Source of the DNA: Phocoena phocoena
Lineage: Eukaryota; Chordata; Mammalia; Artiodactyla; Phocoenidae
NCBI RefSeq assembly: GCF_963924675.1
Contig: NC_089224.1
Span: 46,853,158-46,917,157, forward strand
DNA length: 64,000 bases
Reading direction: 5' to 3'
Every line of letters starts with the position of its first letter. Positions within the stretch are counted from its first letter, which is position 1. Under the pieces are notes generated by a model. That model ran no database searches. It was not told the DNA's origin and saw only the letters and a program-made list of their open reading frames with translations. A program made the translations under genes and the position numbers. Shown here one piece after another: positions 44,940 through 57,800 of this stretch.

Positions 44940-47000
44940 TCTCTATGGATGGTTCTTTTATTTTCTGGCCCTTTTTATAATGGAAAATTTTAAATGTAAC
45001 TAAAATACAAAGAATAGCACAGTGAACACCCTACCCAACACTCAACTATAACAGTCATAATTGTTTGGCTACTTATGTTTTATTTAGCCTGCTGTACCCC
45101 CTCTCCATGCCTCCATCTTCCCATTGAACTATATAATTTCATTCATAATAATTCATTATGTTTACTTACAGCTTGATGAATTTCCAAAATCGAACACACT
45201 CATGTAAATGCCACCGAGATCAGAAAAAAGAATACTACAAGCATTTGCGCCCTTTTATAGTACTCTCCCAGGTCCTCTCACCACCCTTTCCCAAAGGAGT
45301 GACCACTATCACCTGTTTTGAACTTTGTATGTATGGACTCATAGAGTATGCACTTTTTTGAGTTTGGCTTCTTTTTCTCCACATTGTTGGTGAGATTTAT
45401 CCATGTTGCATGTAGCCATAGTTCATTTATTTTCATTACTCTGTAGTAATTTATTGTATGAATATACCACAATTTATTCATGTATTCTGCCATTCATATA
45501 CAGCTGAGTTGTTTCCAGCTTTTGGCTGTTACAAATAATGTTGCTATGAATATACTTGTACATGACTTGTGGTACACATTTGTACACATTTCTCTTGGGT
45601 ATATATCAAGAAACGAATTTTGGGGTCTTATAATATGCATAGGTCCAACTTTAATAAATACCACCTAACAGTTTTTCAAAGTGATGAGGCCAGTTTTCCT
45701 CCCACTAGTTCCAGTTGTTCCGTATTCTTGTCAACACTTGGCATGGTCTGAATTCTCCATTTTAAACATTCTGGTAAGTGTGTCATGGAGTTTCATTATC
45801 ACTTTAAGTTCTGTTTCCTTGCTGATCACATTTTCTGATGCTTAATTGGCTATTTGGGTATATTTTGTAAAGAGTCTGTTCAAGTCTTTTACATGCTTTT
45901 ATTGGGTTGTCTGCCTTTTGTCTTACTGATCTGTAGGAGTTCTTCACATATATTCTGGATATGAGTCAGACATAAACATTGCTGATGGCTTCTCCCCTTG
46001 TAGATTGCCATTTCATTCTCTTAATATTGTCTTTGATCATAAAAGTTCTTAGTTTTTAATGTAGTCCAATTTATCAGACTTTATAAGTTAGTGCTCATTG
46101 TGTCTTGTTTAGGAAACTTTTACCTATCCCAGTGTGATAAAGATATTCTCCTATGTTATATTCTGGAAGTTTGTGGGGTTTTTTTTAACTTTTCACGTTT
46201 ATGTCAACAATCCACCTGCAATTGAACTTTGTTTATGATGTGAGGTAAGGGTCAAGATTCTATTTCCCTATATGGATATACAATTGACCTGGCACCATTT
46301 ATTCAAAGGATTATTATTTCTTCACTGCACTATAGTTTCATCTTTGTCATAAATCAAGTGATTTTATGTGTATGAATTTGTTTATAGTTTTTCTATTTGT
46401 ACATCCTTGTGTGAATGCCATGTTATTTTGATTGTAGTGAGGACTAAGACATCTGATGGTGTACATTCTTGAACTTTGTTCTTCAGAACTTTCTTGGTTA
46501 TTCTTGGCCTTTTTAACTTGCATATAAATTTGAAATTAGCTTATTAATTTCCAAACTGCCTGGTAGGAGTTTGATTAGGATTGCATTCAGTCTGTAATTT
46601 GAGTAGAAATTACTTCTTTGCGATATAGAATCTTCTATCCATAGCATTTTGTATCTTTACATTGATTTAGACTTTTCAGTTTCTCTGAATAATTTCATTT
46701 TCCTCATAGAGGCTTTGCATATCTTTTATTGGATTTATCTCTAGATGAATGATTTTTATAGATTCATGCTATTTTGACTGCAATAATTTTTAAATTTTTT
46801 ATTTTCTTTTTTTGAATATATGGAAATGTAATTGATTTGCTAAATTCAGTTATTAATTCAAATAGTTTCTTTGAAGATAATTTTTCTTCTACATATGCAT
46901 TCATGTTGTCTGCAAATGATGACAGCTTTGTTTCTTCCCTTTTAATCTTTATACCATTCATTTGTTTTTCTTGCTTTATTGCACTGGTTAAGACCAATAC
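44940..47000 (-). mobile_element. Old L1 fragment, antisense (3' UTR to RT)
   Basis: Antisense L1 3'-UTR text at left: ATTTCTCTTGGGTATATATC-like and AATTGGCTATTTGGGTATATTTTG. At 46764-46997 the minus strand encodes a reverse-transcriptase remnant with FADNMNAYVEE where an intact L1 has FADD. The catalytic aspartate is therefore altered and the copy is dead. Some 3' sequence (44940-45130) is assigned less firmly. Confidence 0.85.
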
Positions 47001-48409
47001 CTCTTTTAGACCAGCATATCATAAACATATATTGAACATAATAAATTTATTTTAAAATGCATGGGCTTCTCTCTTACTTGAGATCTGTTACTCTAAATAT
47101 TCACTTTAACCCTAACATCATCCACCCTCCAGGAAAATGGTTCTCCACGTCTTGTGCATTGTCTTTGAAACAAAGGTGATAGCATCCAGATTCCATGACA
47201 ATTTGCAAGTTGTGTTCATGTTGATAATGGGAACTAACACTGCTTTGTAGTGAGAGGAGGTTGGAGTGGCAAGAGCACTTAAGTAAAAGGCAAATTAATT
47301 AAGTTAACAAATCTTTCTTCCTAGATAGCATGAATGCATAGCTTCCTTGTATAATAAAGTATTGTTTCCCAGTAGTTTGGGCTTCTGTTTTCTTACTTCT
47401 CTTGTACTCTTATTTGTATTTCTGGGACATAGCAAGTTATGCGTAAATTAGCAACATTTTTGCATCAATTGCATATCCCAGCTAAGGAACATTTTACAGT
47501 AGGAAACAACTTATATTACTCTTAAATTTGCATACATATAATTCTAGACCTAACATATGTGATGCCTCTTACTGATTCACTTCATTGGCATTTGGAAGGA
47601 CACTGAATGATAGAGTTGAAAATATTTTACATGCATAAAAACATTTAATAAAATTTATTAAATTTTCAAAAATTAAATATAAAATATCAGGTTTCTTAAG
47701 TAATTTAAAATTTTGAGATTCACTAATTTACTTGTATCTTGCCGTCAGTTTTAATATATCATTTTGAATATTTTAGAAGAAAAGTAGTATTTTTGAAAAC
47801 AAAAATGTTTTGGTATTTTATATTTTCTTTATTTTTTATAAAAATATATTAATTTACATACCTTGAATGCAATTGCATTTTATTTTTTAATCCTCTAAAT
47901 CATTACTGTCGATAGTACCAATTATATGAAAATCTTGACTATAACAACGTGTGAAATTTGCTAAAATAAAGGTAGTATAAAAATAATTTTATGGAATAAA
48001 TATGTGAAAATTGATGGATTTTTCTTGCCTTCATTTTTTGACTTATTCAAACATGGCCAGCCCATCAACAGAGCACCTGACATGTACTATAATAATTACA
48101 TTTAATCATCTTTAATATTTTGCCAGTTTTAAGTCATATATAAATCTTAGCTTTGTACTTTTTTGTCATTATAAAGGTTTATTTGTCAAGGCAGGAGGAC
48201 GGAACATATTTTGACAGTTTCATAACTTGATTTGTAATGTTTTCATGTTTATGTGTGGGGAATGTAGGCTCCATTTGTCTTCTTACCCCTGTTCCTGCAA
48301 ATGAGCCTGGATGAGCCTGGCTCAGACCTCGGGTGCAATGCAGTATAGAGGAAAAACCAGCGGGCATCCTTGTTTATCACATTCTTCAAATGTTCAGTTA
48401 TTTCAATAC
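47001..48409. other. SLC24A2: AT-rich intronic, nothing recognised
   Basis: Very AT-rich, especially 47630-48000. No gene or named repeat. Confidence 0.4.
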
Positions 48410-49020
48410 TGATTTTTTTTTTTTTTTGTCTTCTCTTTCTATCATTTGCAAGGAGAAGTACATCAAAATCTCCCACTATGGTTGTAGTTTTTCTGTTTCT
48501 CTGTTTACTTCTGTTAATTTTTGCTTTGTATATTTTGAAGTTATGTTATTAAACACACAAATCGAGCATTATTATATCATTATGCTGAGATAACCCTTTC
48601 ATTTTTGTGAAATGGTCCTCTTGATTTCTAGTGATTCTTCTGACTTTAAAGTCTACTTTATCTAATTTTAACATAGCTATACCAGCCTTCTTTTGGTTAA
48701 GTTTTGTCTGTAGTTTTCTACCCTTTGCTTTCCATCTTTTCATTCCCTTATATGCAAAGTGTGTCCCTTGTAAACTGTGTATGATTGGGTTTTATTTGCA
48801 GTCATTTGTTTACAATCTTTGTCTCTTAATTAGAGTATTTAGTCAATGTATACTTGATGTAATTATGGATATATTTGGGTTTAAATCATCATGCTGTTTT
48901 CTGTCTTTCCAATTAAATGTTCTTTCTTTCTCTTTTTTGCTACCTTTTTGATGAGTTATTATTATTACATTCTTTCTCCTTCCTCTATTTTATTATTCTT
49001 TTGTTAAAACTGTAAAGAAT
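48410..49020 (-). mobile_element. Old L1 fragment, antisense (endonuclease region)
   Basis: The minus-strand frame 48549-48743 contains KKAGIAMLKLDKVDFKVRRIT, matching the L1 ORF2 endonuclease segment GVAILxSDKIDFK...TRD. Frameshifts and stops break the rest. Confidence 0.85.
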
Positions 49021-49442
49021 ACATTATGTATACTTTACTTACTAAAGTCCAATATAAATGAGTACTTTTACCACTTTCAGGACATTGTGTATCAAGAGCC
49101 TTTTTAATCAATTTAATATCTCGGATGTTTTGTGTTTCCATTGTCGTGTATTTTAATTCTAGAGACATTTTTTGCATGGTTCAAACTGACTGGCAGACTG
49201 TTCTATACAGTCTCTGCTCAAATGTCACTTCCTCAGAGAGCCTTGCCTGTGTAACCCTAATTCAAATAACCTCACCCCACTGCTTTCTTCTCCATTACCT
49301 TATTTTCTTTTGTTTTTTTTCATGGATTTATCACCTGAAATGGGAAAAAATTGTTTGTTTTTTTCTGTCTCTCTCATTAAAGTGTAATCTTCATAAAGGC
49401 AGGGACCCATATGGCTTTGGAGAACTGCTGCAAACCACAAGT
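49021..49442. other. SLC24A2: Intronic, nothing recognised
   Basis: No supported feature. Confidence 0.35.
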
Positions 49443-49454
49443 CAGAGGATTTTT

Positions 49455-49658
49455 TTTTTTTTTTTTGCGGTACGCGGGCCTCTCACTGTTGTGGCCTCTC
49501 CTGCTGCGGAGCACAGGATCCAGACACACAGGCTCAGCGGCCATGGCTCATGGGCCCAGCCGCTCCACGGCATGTGGGATCTTCCTGGAGTTGGGTACGA
49601 ACCTGTGTCCCCTGCATCGGCAGGCAGACTCTCAACCACTGTGCCACCAGGGAAGCCC
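49455..49658 (-). mobile_element. CHR SINE, short type, antisense
   Basis: Poly-T, GCGGTACGCGGGCCTCTCAC, ending CACCAGGGAAGCCC. Duplication CAGAGGATTTTT at 49443-49454 and 49659-49670. Confidence 0.95.
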
Positions 49659-49670
49659 CAGAGGATTTTT

Positions 49671-51129
49671 ATATCAAGAAAACTGGGGAGGGATACTAGG
49701 GTCACTTCAGAAATAGCTAGGGGATAAATTTCCTCTATGCATGTTTTTTGCTCATCAACACTTCCTGAACACCTGTTCAAATCTGAGTGCCAAGCTGTGT
49801 ACTGAGGACTGTGCTAGACTCCGTACCCTGTGCAGCAAGCAGCGTTCTCTATAAAATTCTTTCGTAGATCATCACTAGAAATAAGACCTGGTCAAAAGGT
49901 GCAAGGGAGCGATGGGCTGGATGACTGAAGAGAGTGTTGAAACAAAAAGGAATGGAAATGATTCTGCTGTTGAAGCATTTTGGGGCTGAAGGACATCAAA
50001 AGCATTGGTTCTGATACCCGTAGGTCAGCAGTGTTGAGATACGATGCAAAAGGGCATTCACATAAAAGGTACTGAGAATTCTAAAAGAGAATTCTAAACC
50101 CAGAGGACCTGGATTCATAGAGCTCTGTTTTCTTCATTGCTCAGACTCAAGAACCAAAGACCACCAGGCCTGGATGCTTGGACCAGAGTACCACCCAGAG
50201 AGCAGCGCAGATGTGCAGTGTTTGCTTGGAACCATATTCGGCTTTTTTATTTTCTGAACACCAGTCACATCTTAAGACTTCCAAAATACTCCATCCTTAT
50301 GTGACTTTAGAGTCACTGTTGTCTTCCTCTGTAGCAGTCGGGCCTGGGGTGGTGTAAGGGATACTTCCCTGTGGCTTTTGCCCATTTCTGAAATTAAAAA
50401 AAGCAAAGAGGTCACAGATTAATTCCTAGGTTTTACTCACAGAATGACAACTGAGAAAAAAATCAAGATTTCCTAACAGTTGGGGCTGTATTATTTTCCC
50501 ATTTTCAGCTCTCGGCCTTTTCTCCAGCCTGACAGGCAGATGGGAGGGCAGCTGGGCCTGCAATAAAAAGTGACCCTGGCAGTCAGTCCCTCTGTTTCAT
50601 GATCAGAACCATGGTTTTGTGTGTGAAGTGCAGTTAGCATTTGCAGGCAGAGTAGCTGCAGAGGAAGATCCAGCATGGCTTTGGGAAAGAAGCGGATCTC
50701 AGGTTATGACATTGGGATTATATCCTAACCCATACCCGGCATTGCTGAAGCCTCCTTATGAGGCTGCCAGCCCTGAAGGAGTTGCATGGATGGATGTGCT
50801 CACACAGTATTTCTAGTATTCCTGCAAGTGTTGGTCTCAAGGTGCCCTGTCAGTCCAAGCCACTAATCAGAGATCTTTCTAGAAGCTAATTGGACTGTTT
50901 GGAGATTAATCCCATAACCTGTACCTCTTCAGTGCCAGCCAGTGAAGCTAAGCTACTGGAATGTTTGGGCGGCAGACATAACTGGGTGCCCTCCGGGGGT
51001 CAAGCCCTGGACTGAGTGTAACTAGACAGGTATCTGCATCTGCCCTTTTATGGATATATCCAAATGTTCACTGGGAAGAGATTTTCTTTTAACCTGGTAG
51101 CAACTCTGAGGTTTTATATTGGACATCCA
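49671..51129. other. SLC24A2: Intronic, nothing recognised
   Basis: Mainly unique sequence. An L2-like scrap (CTGTGTACTGAGGACTGTGC) lies at about 49760-49830. Confidence 0.4.
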
Positions 51130-51345
51130 TAATAAATACAGCAATAGGAATCATTTTTTGAGCACTTGCAATGTACCAACATGACCTCAGTACTTTTCCT
51201 CCATGTTCTCACAACGTGCAGGGTAGATATTTTTATACCCATTTCACAGACCAGGGAAATAATGCTCAAGTGGTTAAAGAAACTGACTCCCAATGACTGG
51301 GTTGCAAAGCTAGGGTTCATATCCAGCTCAGTTTGACAGTGCTGT
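51130..51345 (-). repeat. MIR SINE, antisense
   Basis: GAGCACTTGCAATGTACC, TTTATACCCATTTCACAG, CAGGGAAATAATGC, TTGCAAAGCTAGGGTTCATATCC. Confidence 0.85.
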
Positions 51346-51635
51346 TTCTGGTGAGAGCTTTTTCCTGCTTACACACTGTAGCCTTCTCACTGTATCCTCA
51401 CATGGCAGCAAAAGGGAGAAAAGTGTTTTTTCTGTTATGTACTTTCATAAGAAATCCAACCCTATCGAATCAAGGCCCCACTGTTATGACCTCGTTTAAT
51501 TATGACCTTAATTACTTCATTATAAGCCCTATCTCCAAATGCAGTCACACTGGGGATTAGGTCTTCAACAAATAGATTGCGGGGGGGGGGGGGGGGGGAG
51601 GGGGCGGGGAACAGAGACATTCTGTCTATAACAGT
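51346..51635 (-). mobile_element. MaLR-type LTR, antisense, with G-run
   Basis: CATGGCAGCAAAAGGGAG, TTATAAGCCCTATCTCC, AAATGCAGTCACACTGGGG, TTAGGTCTTCAACAAATAG and terminal AGACATTCTGTCTATAACA are antisense MLT1/MST-type LTR parts. The 18-base G run replaces the shorter G-rich block (GGGGGGGACAC) these LTRs normally carry at this point. Confidence 0.6.
51581..51598. repeat. (G)18 homopolymer
   Basis: 18 consecutive G, then AGGGGGCGGGG. Potential G-quadruplex on the + strand. Confidence 0.95.
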
Positions 51636-51639
51636 GTGG

Positions 51640-51775
51640 GTAATCCTCACAAGAAACACGTTTTACAGATGGAGAGACTAAGGCTCAGAGAAAGTAAGTC
51701 ATACTCAGGACAGAGACAGGAATCAAACTAAGACCTGATTTTAAAATCCTTACCTTTTCCAACAGCTAGACTACT
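51640..51775 (-). repeat. MIR SINE fragment, antisense
   Basis: TAATCCTCACAAGAAAC, TTTTACAGATGGAGAGACTAAGG, CTCAGAGAAAGTAAGTC. Confidence 0.8.
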
Positions 51776-52204
51776 TCCTAAACTTTATTCAGTGGCTCAA
51801 TGTTGAGACAATATATACATGAGAAGAGTAGCTAAACTTGATTTATCAGTTGCTTTATGTACTATGTTGGTTTGTTTTGTGCTGGCTTATTTTAAAATAT
51901 GTACCTCGAGATAAATCAATATCCCTCAGCATTTGAACAAATAGATTATAAAGCAAAATAGACTGAAAAGCCTGGGAGTTTCAAGTATGGCCAAGTGCTT
52001 AAAAGATGAGTATCTTTTTTTTTTTTTTACATTGTCAGAAACTTTTATTACCAAAGGTAAAAAATAACCTAAGAACTGTAGGGCTTATGTGTAGGAAGGA
52101 GTAGGAGTTATGATTTAAAACACTGTTAACTGTGAATTTAAAAGCAGTCATATATGCTTAGAAAAGTATGCATTAGATAATATCTTAAATGTGTTTAAAA
52201 CTTT
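51776..52204. other. SLC24A2: Intronic, nothing recognised
   Basis: AT-rich with T runs at about 52016-52029. No supported gene. Confidence 0.35.
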
Positions 52205-52640
52205 TTTTTTTTTTTTAAACTTTTAATGCAAAGGTAATATATCCATATTTTAAGCAATTCAAGCAGTAGGAAATATACATATAACTATACAGATACGTGT
52301 TTTTTAAACAAAAATGACTCTTATGCAACTTGCTTTTTTCATTTAATACATAAGTTGGATTCATTTTCACATTGCTACATGTAGATTGGCCTTCCTCTGT
52401 GACACAGCAGCCTAGCATTCCATAGTGGGGTTGTAACATCACTGGTTTAACTATTCCCCTACTGGTGGATATTTAGGTTCTTTTCTACAATCACAAAATC
52501 GTAGCATTGAACATCTTTGCACATCTTTATACACGTGGGCAGATAAATTACATGTTTTGTCTATAGGATAAAAGCATGCACATTCAAGATGTTGACAGAC
52601 ATTGCCAAATTACCTTCAAGAGAAGTTTTCACATTTAACC
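52205..52640 (-). mobile_element. Old L1 3'-region fragment, antisense
   Basis: AATGCAAAGGTAATATATCC, GCATTCCATAGTGGGGTTG, CTATTCCCCTACTGGTGGATATTTAGG and AAATTACCTTCAAGAGAAG are antisense old-L1 3'-UTR-like text, similar in style to 16100-16830. Confidence 0.5.
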
Positions 52641-53411
52641 TTTCCAAAGACACGTTCTGCATCTGCTGTGATGAAGCATTGTCAGAGTTCTCACTATGTT
52701 GCATATCTCCTCTTTGGTGACATTTGATCAGAAGCTTGAAGGAAGTGGGGGAGATTGCCATGCTGCTACAGAAAGTGTTCCTCAAAACAATAGTCCAGTA
52801 GGTGTACCTGTGGACTTGAGTGAGGTGAACTGACATTCTTTCATTGAAATGGTAGTTCCCATCTCCTTCTCATCCTTGCAGTTCATTCCACAAACATTAA
52901 CTCAGTGTCTGCTATGTAGATTGCAAGGTGATAGACACTAAGGCTGTTGGAGAGATAAGTAAGACAGGTGACGTACCCCAGACTTGTGTGCTTTTCTTTT
53001 TTTTGGTCGGCATTTTTTTTTTTTCTGGAGAATCCTGACTAATACACTCTCAGTATGTGAGAGTGCACATTTTCTTCTATCCTTAAAAACTGGATATCAT
53101 TCTTTGTATTTTTAAACTAGATTTTAATGACTGGGAAGGAAAGTTTTCTGCTGCTTTGCAGTCTTCCAAACTCCACAGTGGGGCTACTTTTTCCTCATGT
53201 CTTTTCTCTGGTTTCTATGCTCCTGTCCTAGTCTGAAGCAATCTAAGGAACCCTAGGTCCGTAGCCAAAGGACTTAGCACCAAATCACATTACGCTGCTG
53301 ATCGCTAGGCAGTTATTTAAATTTATTTTTAAATTTACATGCAGTAAAATTCACTCCTTTCGCCTCAACTCAAGTAAAAACAAATTGTTGCTATTGAATA
53401 TGCCCTTGGCT
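52641..53411. other. SLC24A2: Intronic, with an L2-like scrap
   Basis: About 52880-52975 (TCCACAAACATTAACTCAGTGTCTG) resembles L2. The rest is unrecognised. Confidence 0.35.
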
Positions 53412-53757
53412 ATGGTTTGAATGTTTGTGTCCCCCCAAAGTCCATATGTTGACATCCTAATACCCAAGGTGATGGTATTAGGAGGTGGGACCTTTGGGAG
53501 GTACTTAAATCATGAGGGTGGAGCCCTTATAAACGGCATTATTACTCTTATGAAAGAGACCCCACCAAGCTCCCTAGCTCCTTCCACGACACGAGGATAC
53601 TAGGAGAAATCTGCGACACGGAAGGGGGCCCTCCCCGACCATGCTGGAATCCTGATCTCAGACTTTCAGCCTCCGGAACTGTAAGAAATACATTTTTGTT
53701 GTTTATATGCCACCCAGTCTATGGTATTTTGTTATAGCAACTGAATAAACTAAGACA
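53412..53757 (+). mobile_element. MaLR-type LTR
   Basis: Begins TATGGTTTGAATGTTTGTGTCCCCCC, has GGTGATGGTATTAGGAGGTGGG, CATGAGGGTGGAGCCC and TCAGCCTCCGGAACTGTAAG, ends TATGGTATTTTGTTATAGCAAC and AACTAAGACAAC. This is a complete-length solo LTR of the MLT1/MST group, an ancient mammalian ERVL-related family. Confidence 0.88.
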
Positions 53758-54525
53758 ACCTTTATCCCATCAGTGACTAAAATCAGCTAGCCTAGAATTC
53801 TTTGGGCCTCTGACTGTACAATAATTAAGGAGCCTTTCGATATTCAGAGTTTCCTAAATCAACAGTCTGTACAATTAAACTTATTTTTTGATGTAAATCG
53901 TTGGTTACAGCTGTTTTTGTTTTATACTGAGGTAAGCAGTATGTGGCCTTTGAAAACTGTGCCTGCCTTTCCTGAGCCTTTCTCTCCCCAGAGTTGAAAA
54001 CCTTCTATAATCATTACATGTGACAACTTAAGACTTTTTTTATTATAACAAAGCAGAATGAATAAAAGAGTTTTAATGAAAGGCGTTAGCCTTCGGAGCT
54101 GAAACTACATTAACAGCCTGAAGCCCTGGAAAATGCTAATACTCAGTATATTAAAAGGACAGCTAGCTTAACCTCCTTAATGCCCATTTGCCTGAATTTA
54201 TGAGATATCATTCTTTTCAGTTTGGTATTTTTGAAATTATCCAGCTGGGAATGAGTCAAAATTTTTTTGTCACTAATTCAATAAAAATGCCAGTCATACA
54301 AAGCAACGCAAGTGAGACCATCTGTCTTTCAGAATACCCAAAGAACAAGAAGGGACTATACTCTTTGGACCTGAGCTGGGACTGATATGCTTAGAAAGGA
54401 GGGCACGGCTTCCAAGCCCAGCTCACCTGACCCCACTCCACTCCCTACTTCCTTACCTGGTGAGAATTTGAACCATTTAGGGCTTCAGTTATTTCACTGG
54501 AAAAGGGTTAATGATGTTGATCTCT
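53758..54525. other. SLC24A2: Intronic, nothing recognised
   Basis: Unique-looking sequence up to the L1 target-site duplication. Confidence 0.4.
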
Positions 54526-54536
54526 CAGGGCTGTTT
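54526..54536. repeat. L1 target-site duplication, left
   Basis: CAGGGCTGTTT, identical to 61168-61178 at the other end of the L1. Confidence 0.95.
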
Positions 54537-54847
54537 GTTTTGTTTTTTCACATCTTTATTGGAGTATAAATGCTTTACAGTGTTGTGTTAGTTTCTGCTG
54601 TACAGCAAAGTGAATCAGCTGTATATATACATATATCCCCATATCCCCTCCCTCTTGAGCCTCCCTCCCACCCTCCCTATCCCATCCCTCTAGGTGGTCA
54701 CAAAGCACCCAGCTGATCTCCCTGTGCTATGCAGCTGCTCCCCACTAGCTATCTGTTTTACATTTGGTAGTGTATATATGTCAATGCTACTCTCTCACTT
54801 CATCCCAGGTTCCCCTTCCTCTCCCCCCGTGCCCTCAAGTCTGTTCT

Positions 54848-57800
54848 CTATGTCTGCGTCTTTATCCCTGCCCTGCCAGTAGGTTCATCAGTACTGCTTT
54901 TTAAAATTCCATATATATGTGTTAGCATACGGTATTTATTTTTCTCTTTCTGACTTACTTCACTCTGTATAACAGATTCTAGGTCCATCCACCTCACTAC
55001 AAATAATTCAATTTTGTTCCTTTTTATGGCTGAGTAATATTCCATTGTATATATGGGCCACATCTTCTTTATCCAGTCATCTATTGATGGACATTCAGGT
55101 GGCTTACATGTCCTGGCTATTGTAAATAGTGCTGCAATGAACATTGTGGTACATGTGTCTTTTTGAATTATGGTTTTCTCTGGGTATATGCCCAGTAGTG
55201 GGATTGCTGGGTCATATGGTAGTTCTATTTTTAGGTTTTTAAGGAACCTCCACACTGTTCTCCATAGTGGCAGTATCAATATACATTCCCACCAACAGTG
55301 CAGGAGGGTTCCCTTTTCTCCACACCCTCTCCAGCATTTATTGTTTGTAGATTTTTTGATGATGGCCTTTCTGACCGGTGTGAGATGATACCTCATTGTG
55401 GTTTTGATTTGCATTTCTCTAATGATTAGTGATGTTGAGCATCTTTTCAGGCATTTGTTGGCCATCTGTATGTCTTCTTTGGAGAAATGTCTATTTAAGT
55501 CTTCTGCCCATTTTTGAACTGGGTTGTTTGTTTTTTTGATATTGAGCTGCATGAGCTGCTTGTATATTTTGGAGATTAATCCTTTGTCAGTTGCTTCATT
55601 TGCAAATATTTTCTCCCATTCTGAGGGTTGTCTTTTTGTCTTGTTTATGGTTTCCTTTGTTTCATTAGGTCCCATTTGTTTATTTTTGTTTTTATTTCCC
55701 ATACTCTAGGAGGTAGGTCAAAAATAATCTTGCTGTGATTTATATCTTAGAGTGTTCTGCCTATGTTTTCCTCTAAGAGTTTTATAGTGTCTGGCCTTAC
55801 ATTTAGGTCTTTAATCCATTTTGAGTTTATTTTTGTGTATGGTGTTAGGGTGTGTTCTAATTTCATTCTTTTACATGTAGCTGTCCATTTTTCCCAGCAG
55901 CACTTATTGAAGAGGCTGTCTTTTCTCCATTGTATATTCTTGCCCCCTTTGTCAAAGATAAGGTGACCATATGTGCGTGGGTTTATCTCTGGGCTTTCTA
56001 TCTATATTTCTATTGATCATGTTCCATTGATCTATATTTCTGTTTTTGTGCCAGTACCATACTGTCTTGATTGCTGTAGCTTTGTAGTATAGTCTGGAGT
56101 CTGGGATCCTGATTCCTCCAGCTCTGTTTTTCTTTCTCAAGATTGCTTTGGCTATTTTGGATCTTTTGTGTTTCCATACAAACTGTGAAATTTCTCGTTC
56201 TAGTTCTGTGAAAAATGCCATTGGTAATTTCATAGGGATTGCATTGAACCTGTAGATTGCTTTGGGTAGTATAGTCATTTTCACAATATTGATTCTTCCA
56301 ATCCAGGAGCATGGTATATCTCTCCATCTGTTTATGTTATCTTTGATTTCTTTCATCAGTGTTTTATAGTTTTCTGAGTATAGGTCTTTTGCCTCCTTAG
56401 GTAGGTTTATTCCTAGGTATTTTATTATTTTTGTTGCAATGGTAAATGGGATTGTTTCCTTAATTTCTCTTTCTGATCTTTTGTTGTTAGTGTGTAGGAA
56501 TGCAAGAGATTTCTGTGTATTAATTTTGTATCCTGTAACCTTACCAAATTCATTGATTAGCTCTAGCAGTTTCCTGGTGGCATCTTTAGGATTTTCTACG
56601 TATAGTATCATGTCATCTGCAAATAGTGAAGTTTTATTTCTTCTCTTCCAATTTATATTCCTTTTATTTCTTTTTCTTCTCTGATTGCTGTGGCTAGGAC
56701 TTCTGATACTATGCTGAATAATAGTGGTGAGAGTGGACATCCTTGTCTTGTTCCTGATCTTAGAGGAAATGCTTTCAGTTTTTCACCATTGAGAATGATG
56801 TTTGCTGTGGGTTTGTCGTATATGGCTTTTATTATATTGAGGTAGGTTCCCTGTATGCCCACTTTCTGGAGAGTTTTTATCATAAATGGCTGTTGAACTT
56901 TGTCAAAAGCTTTTTCTGCATCTACTGAGAAGATCATATGGTTTTTATTCCTTCATTTGTTAACATGGTGTATCACATTGATTGTTTTGCGTATATTGAA
57001 GAATCCTTGAATCCCTGGGATAAATCCCACTTGATCATGGTGTATGATCCTTTTAATGTGTTGTTGGATTCTGTTTGCTAGTATTTTGTTGAGGATTTTT
57101 GCATCTATGTTCATCAGTGATATTGGTCTATAATTTTCTTTTTTTCTGATATCTTTGTCTGGTTTTGCTATCAGGGTGATGGTGGCCTCGTAGAACAAGT
57201 TTGGGAGTTTTCCTCCCTCCGCAATTTTTTGTAAGACTTTGAGAAGGATAGGCGTTAACTCTTCTCTAAATGTTTGGTAGAATTTGCCTGTGAAGCCATC
57301 TGGTCCTGGACTTTTGTTGGCAGAGTTTTAAGCACAGTTTCAATTTCATTACCTGTGACTGGTCTGTTTATATTTTCTAATTCTTCCTGGTTCAGTCTTG
57401 GAAGGTTGTACTTTTCCAAGAATTTGTCCATTTCTTTTAGGTTGTCCGTTTTATTGGCATATAGTTGCTTGTAGTAGTCTCTTATGATCTTTTGTATTTC
57501 TGCAGTGTCAGTTGTAACCTCTCCTTTTTCATTTCTAATTTAATTGATTTCAGTCCTCTCCCTCTTTTTCTTGATGAGTCTGGCTAATGGATTATCAATT
57601 TTGTTTATCTTCTCAAAGAACTTTTAGTTTTATTGATCTTTGCTATTGTTTTCTTTGTTTCGATTTCATTTATTTCTGCTCTGATCTTTGTGATTTCTTT
57701 CCTTCTACTAATTTTGGGTTTTCTTTGTTCTTCTTTTTCTGGTTGCTTTATGTGTAAGGTTAGATTGTTTATTTGAGATTTTTCTTGTTTCTTGAGGTGA

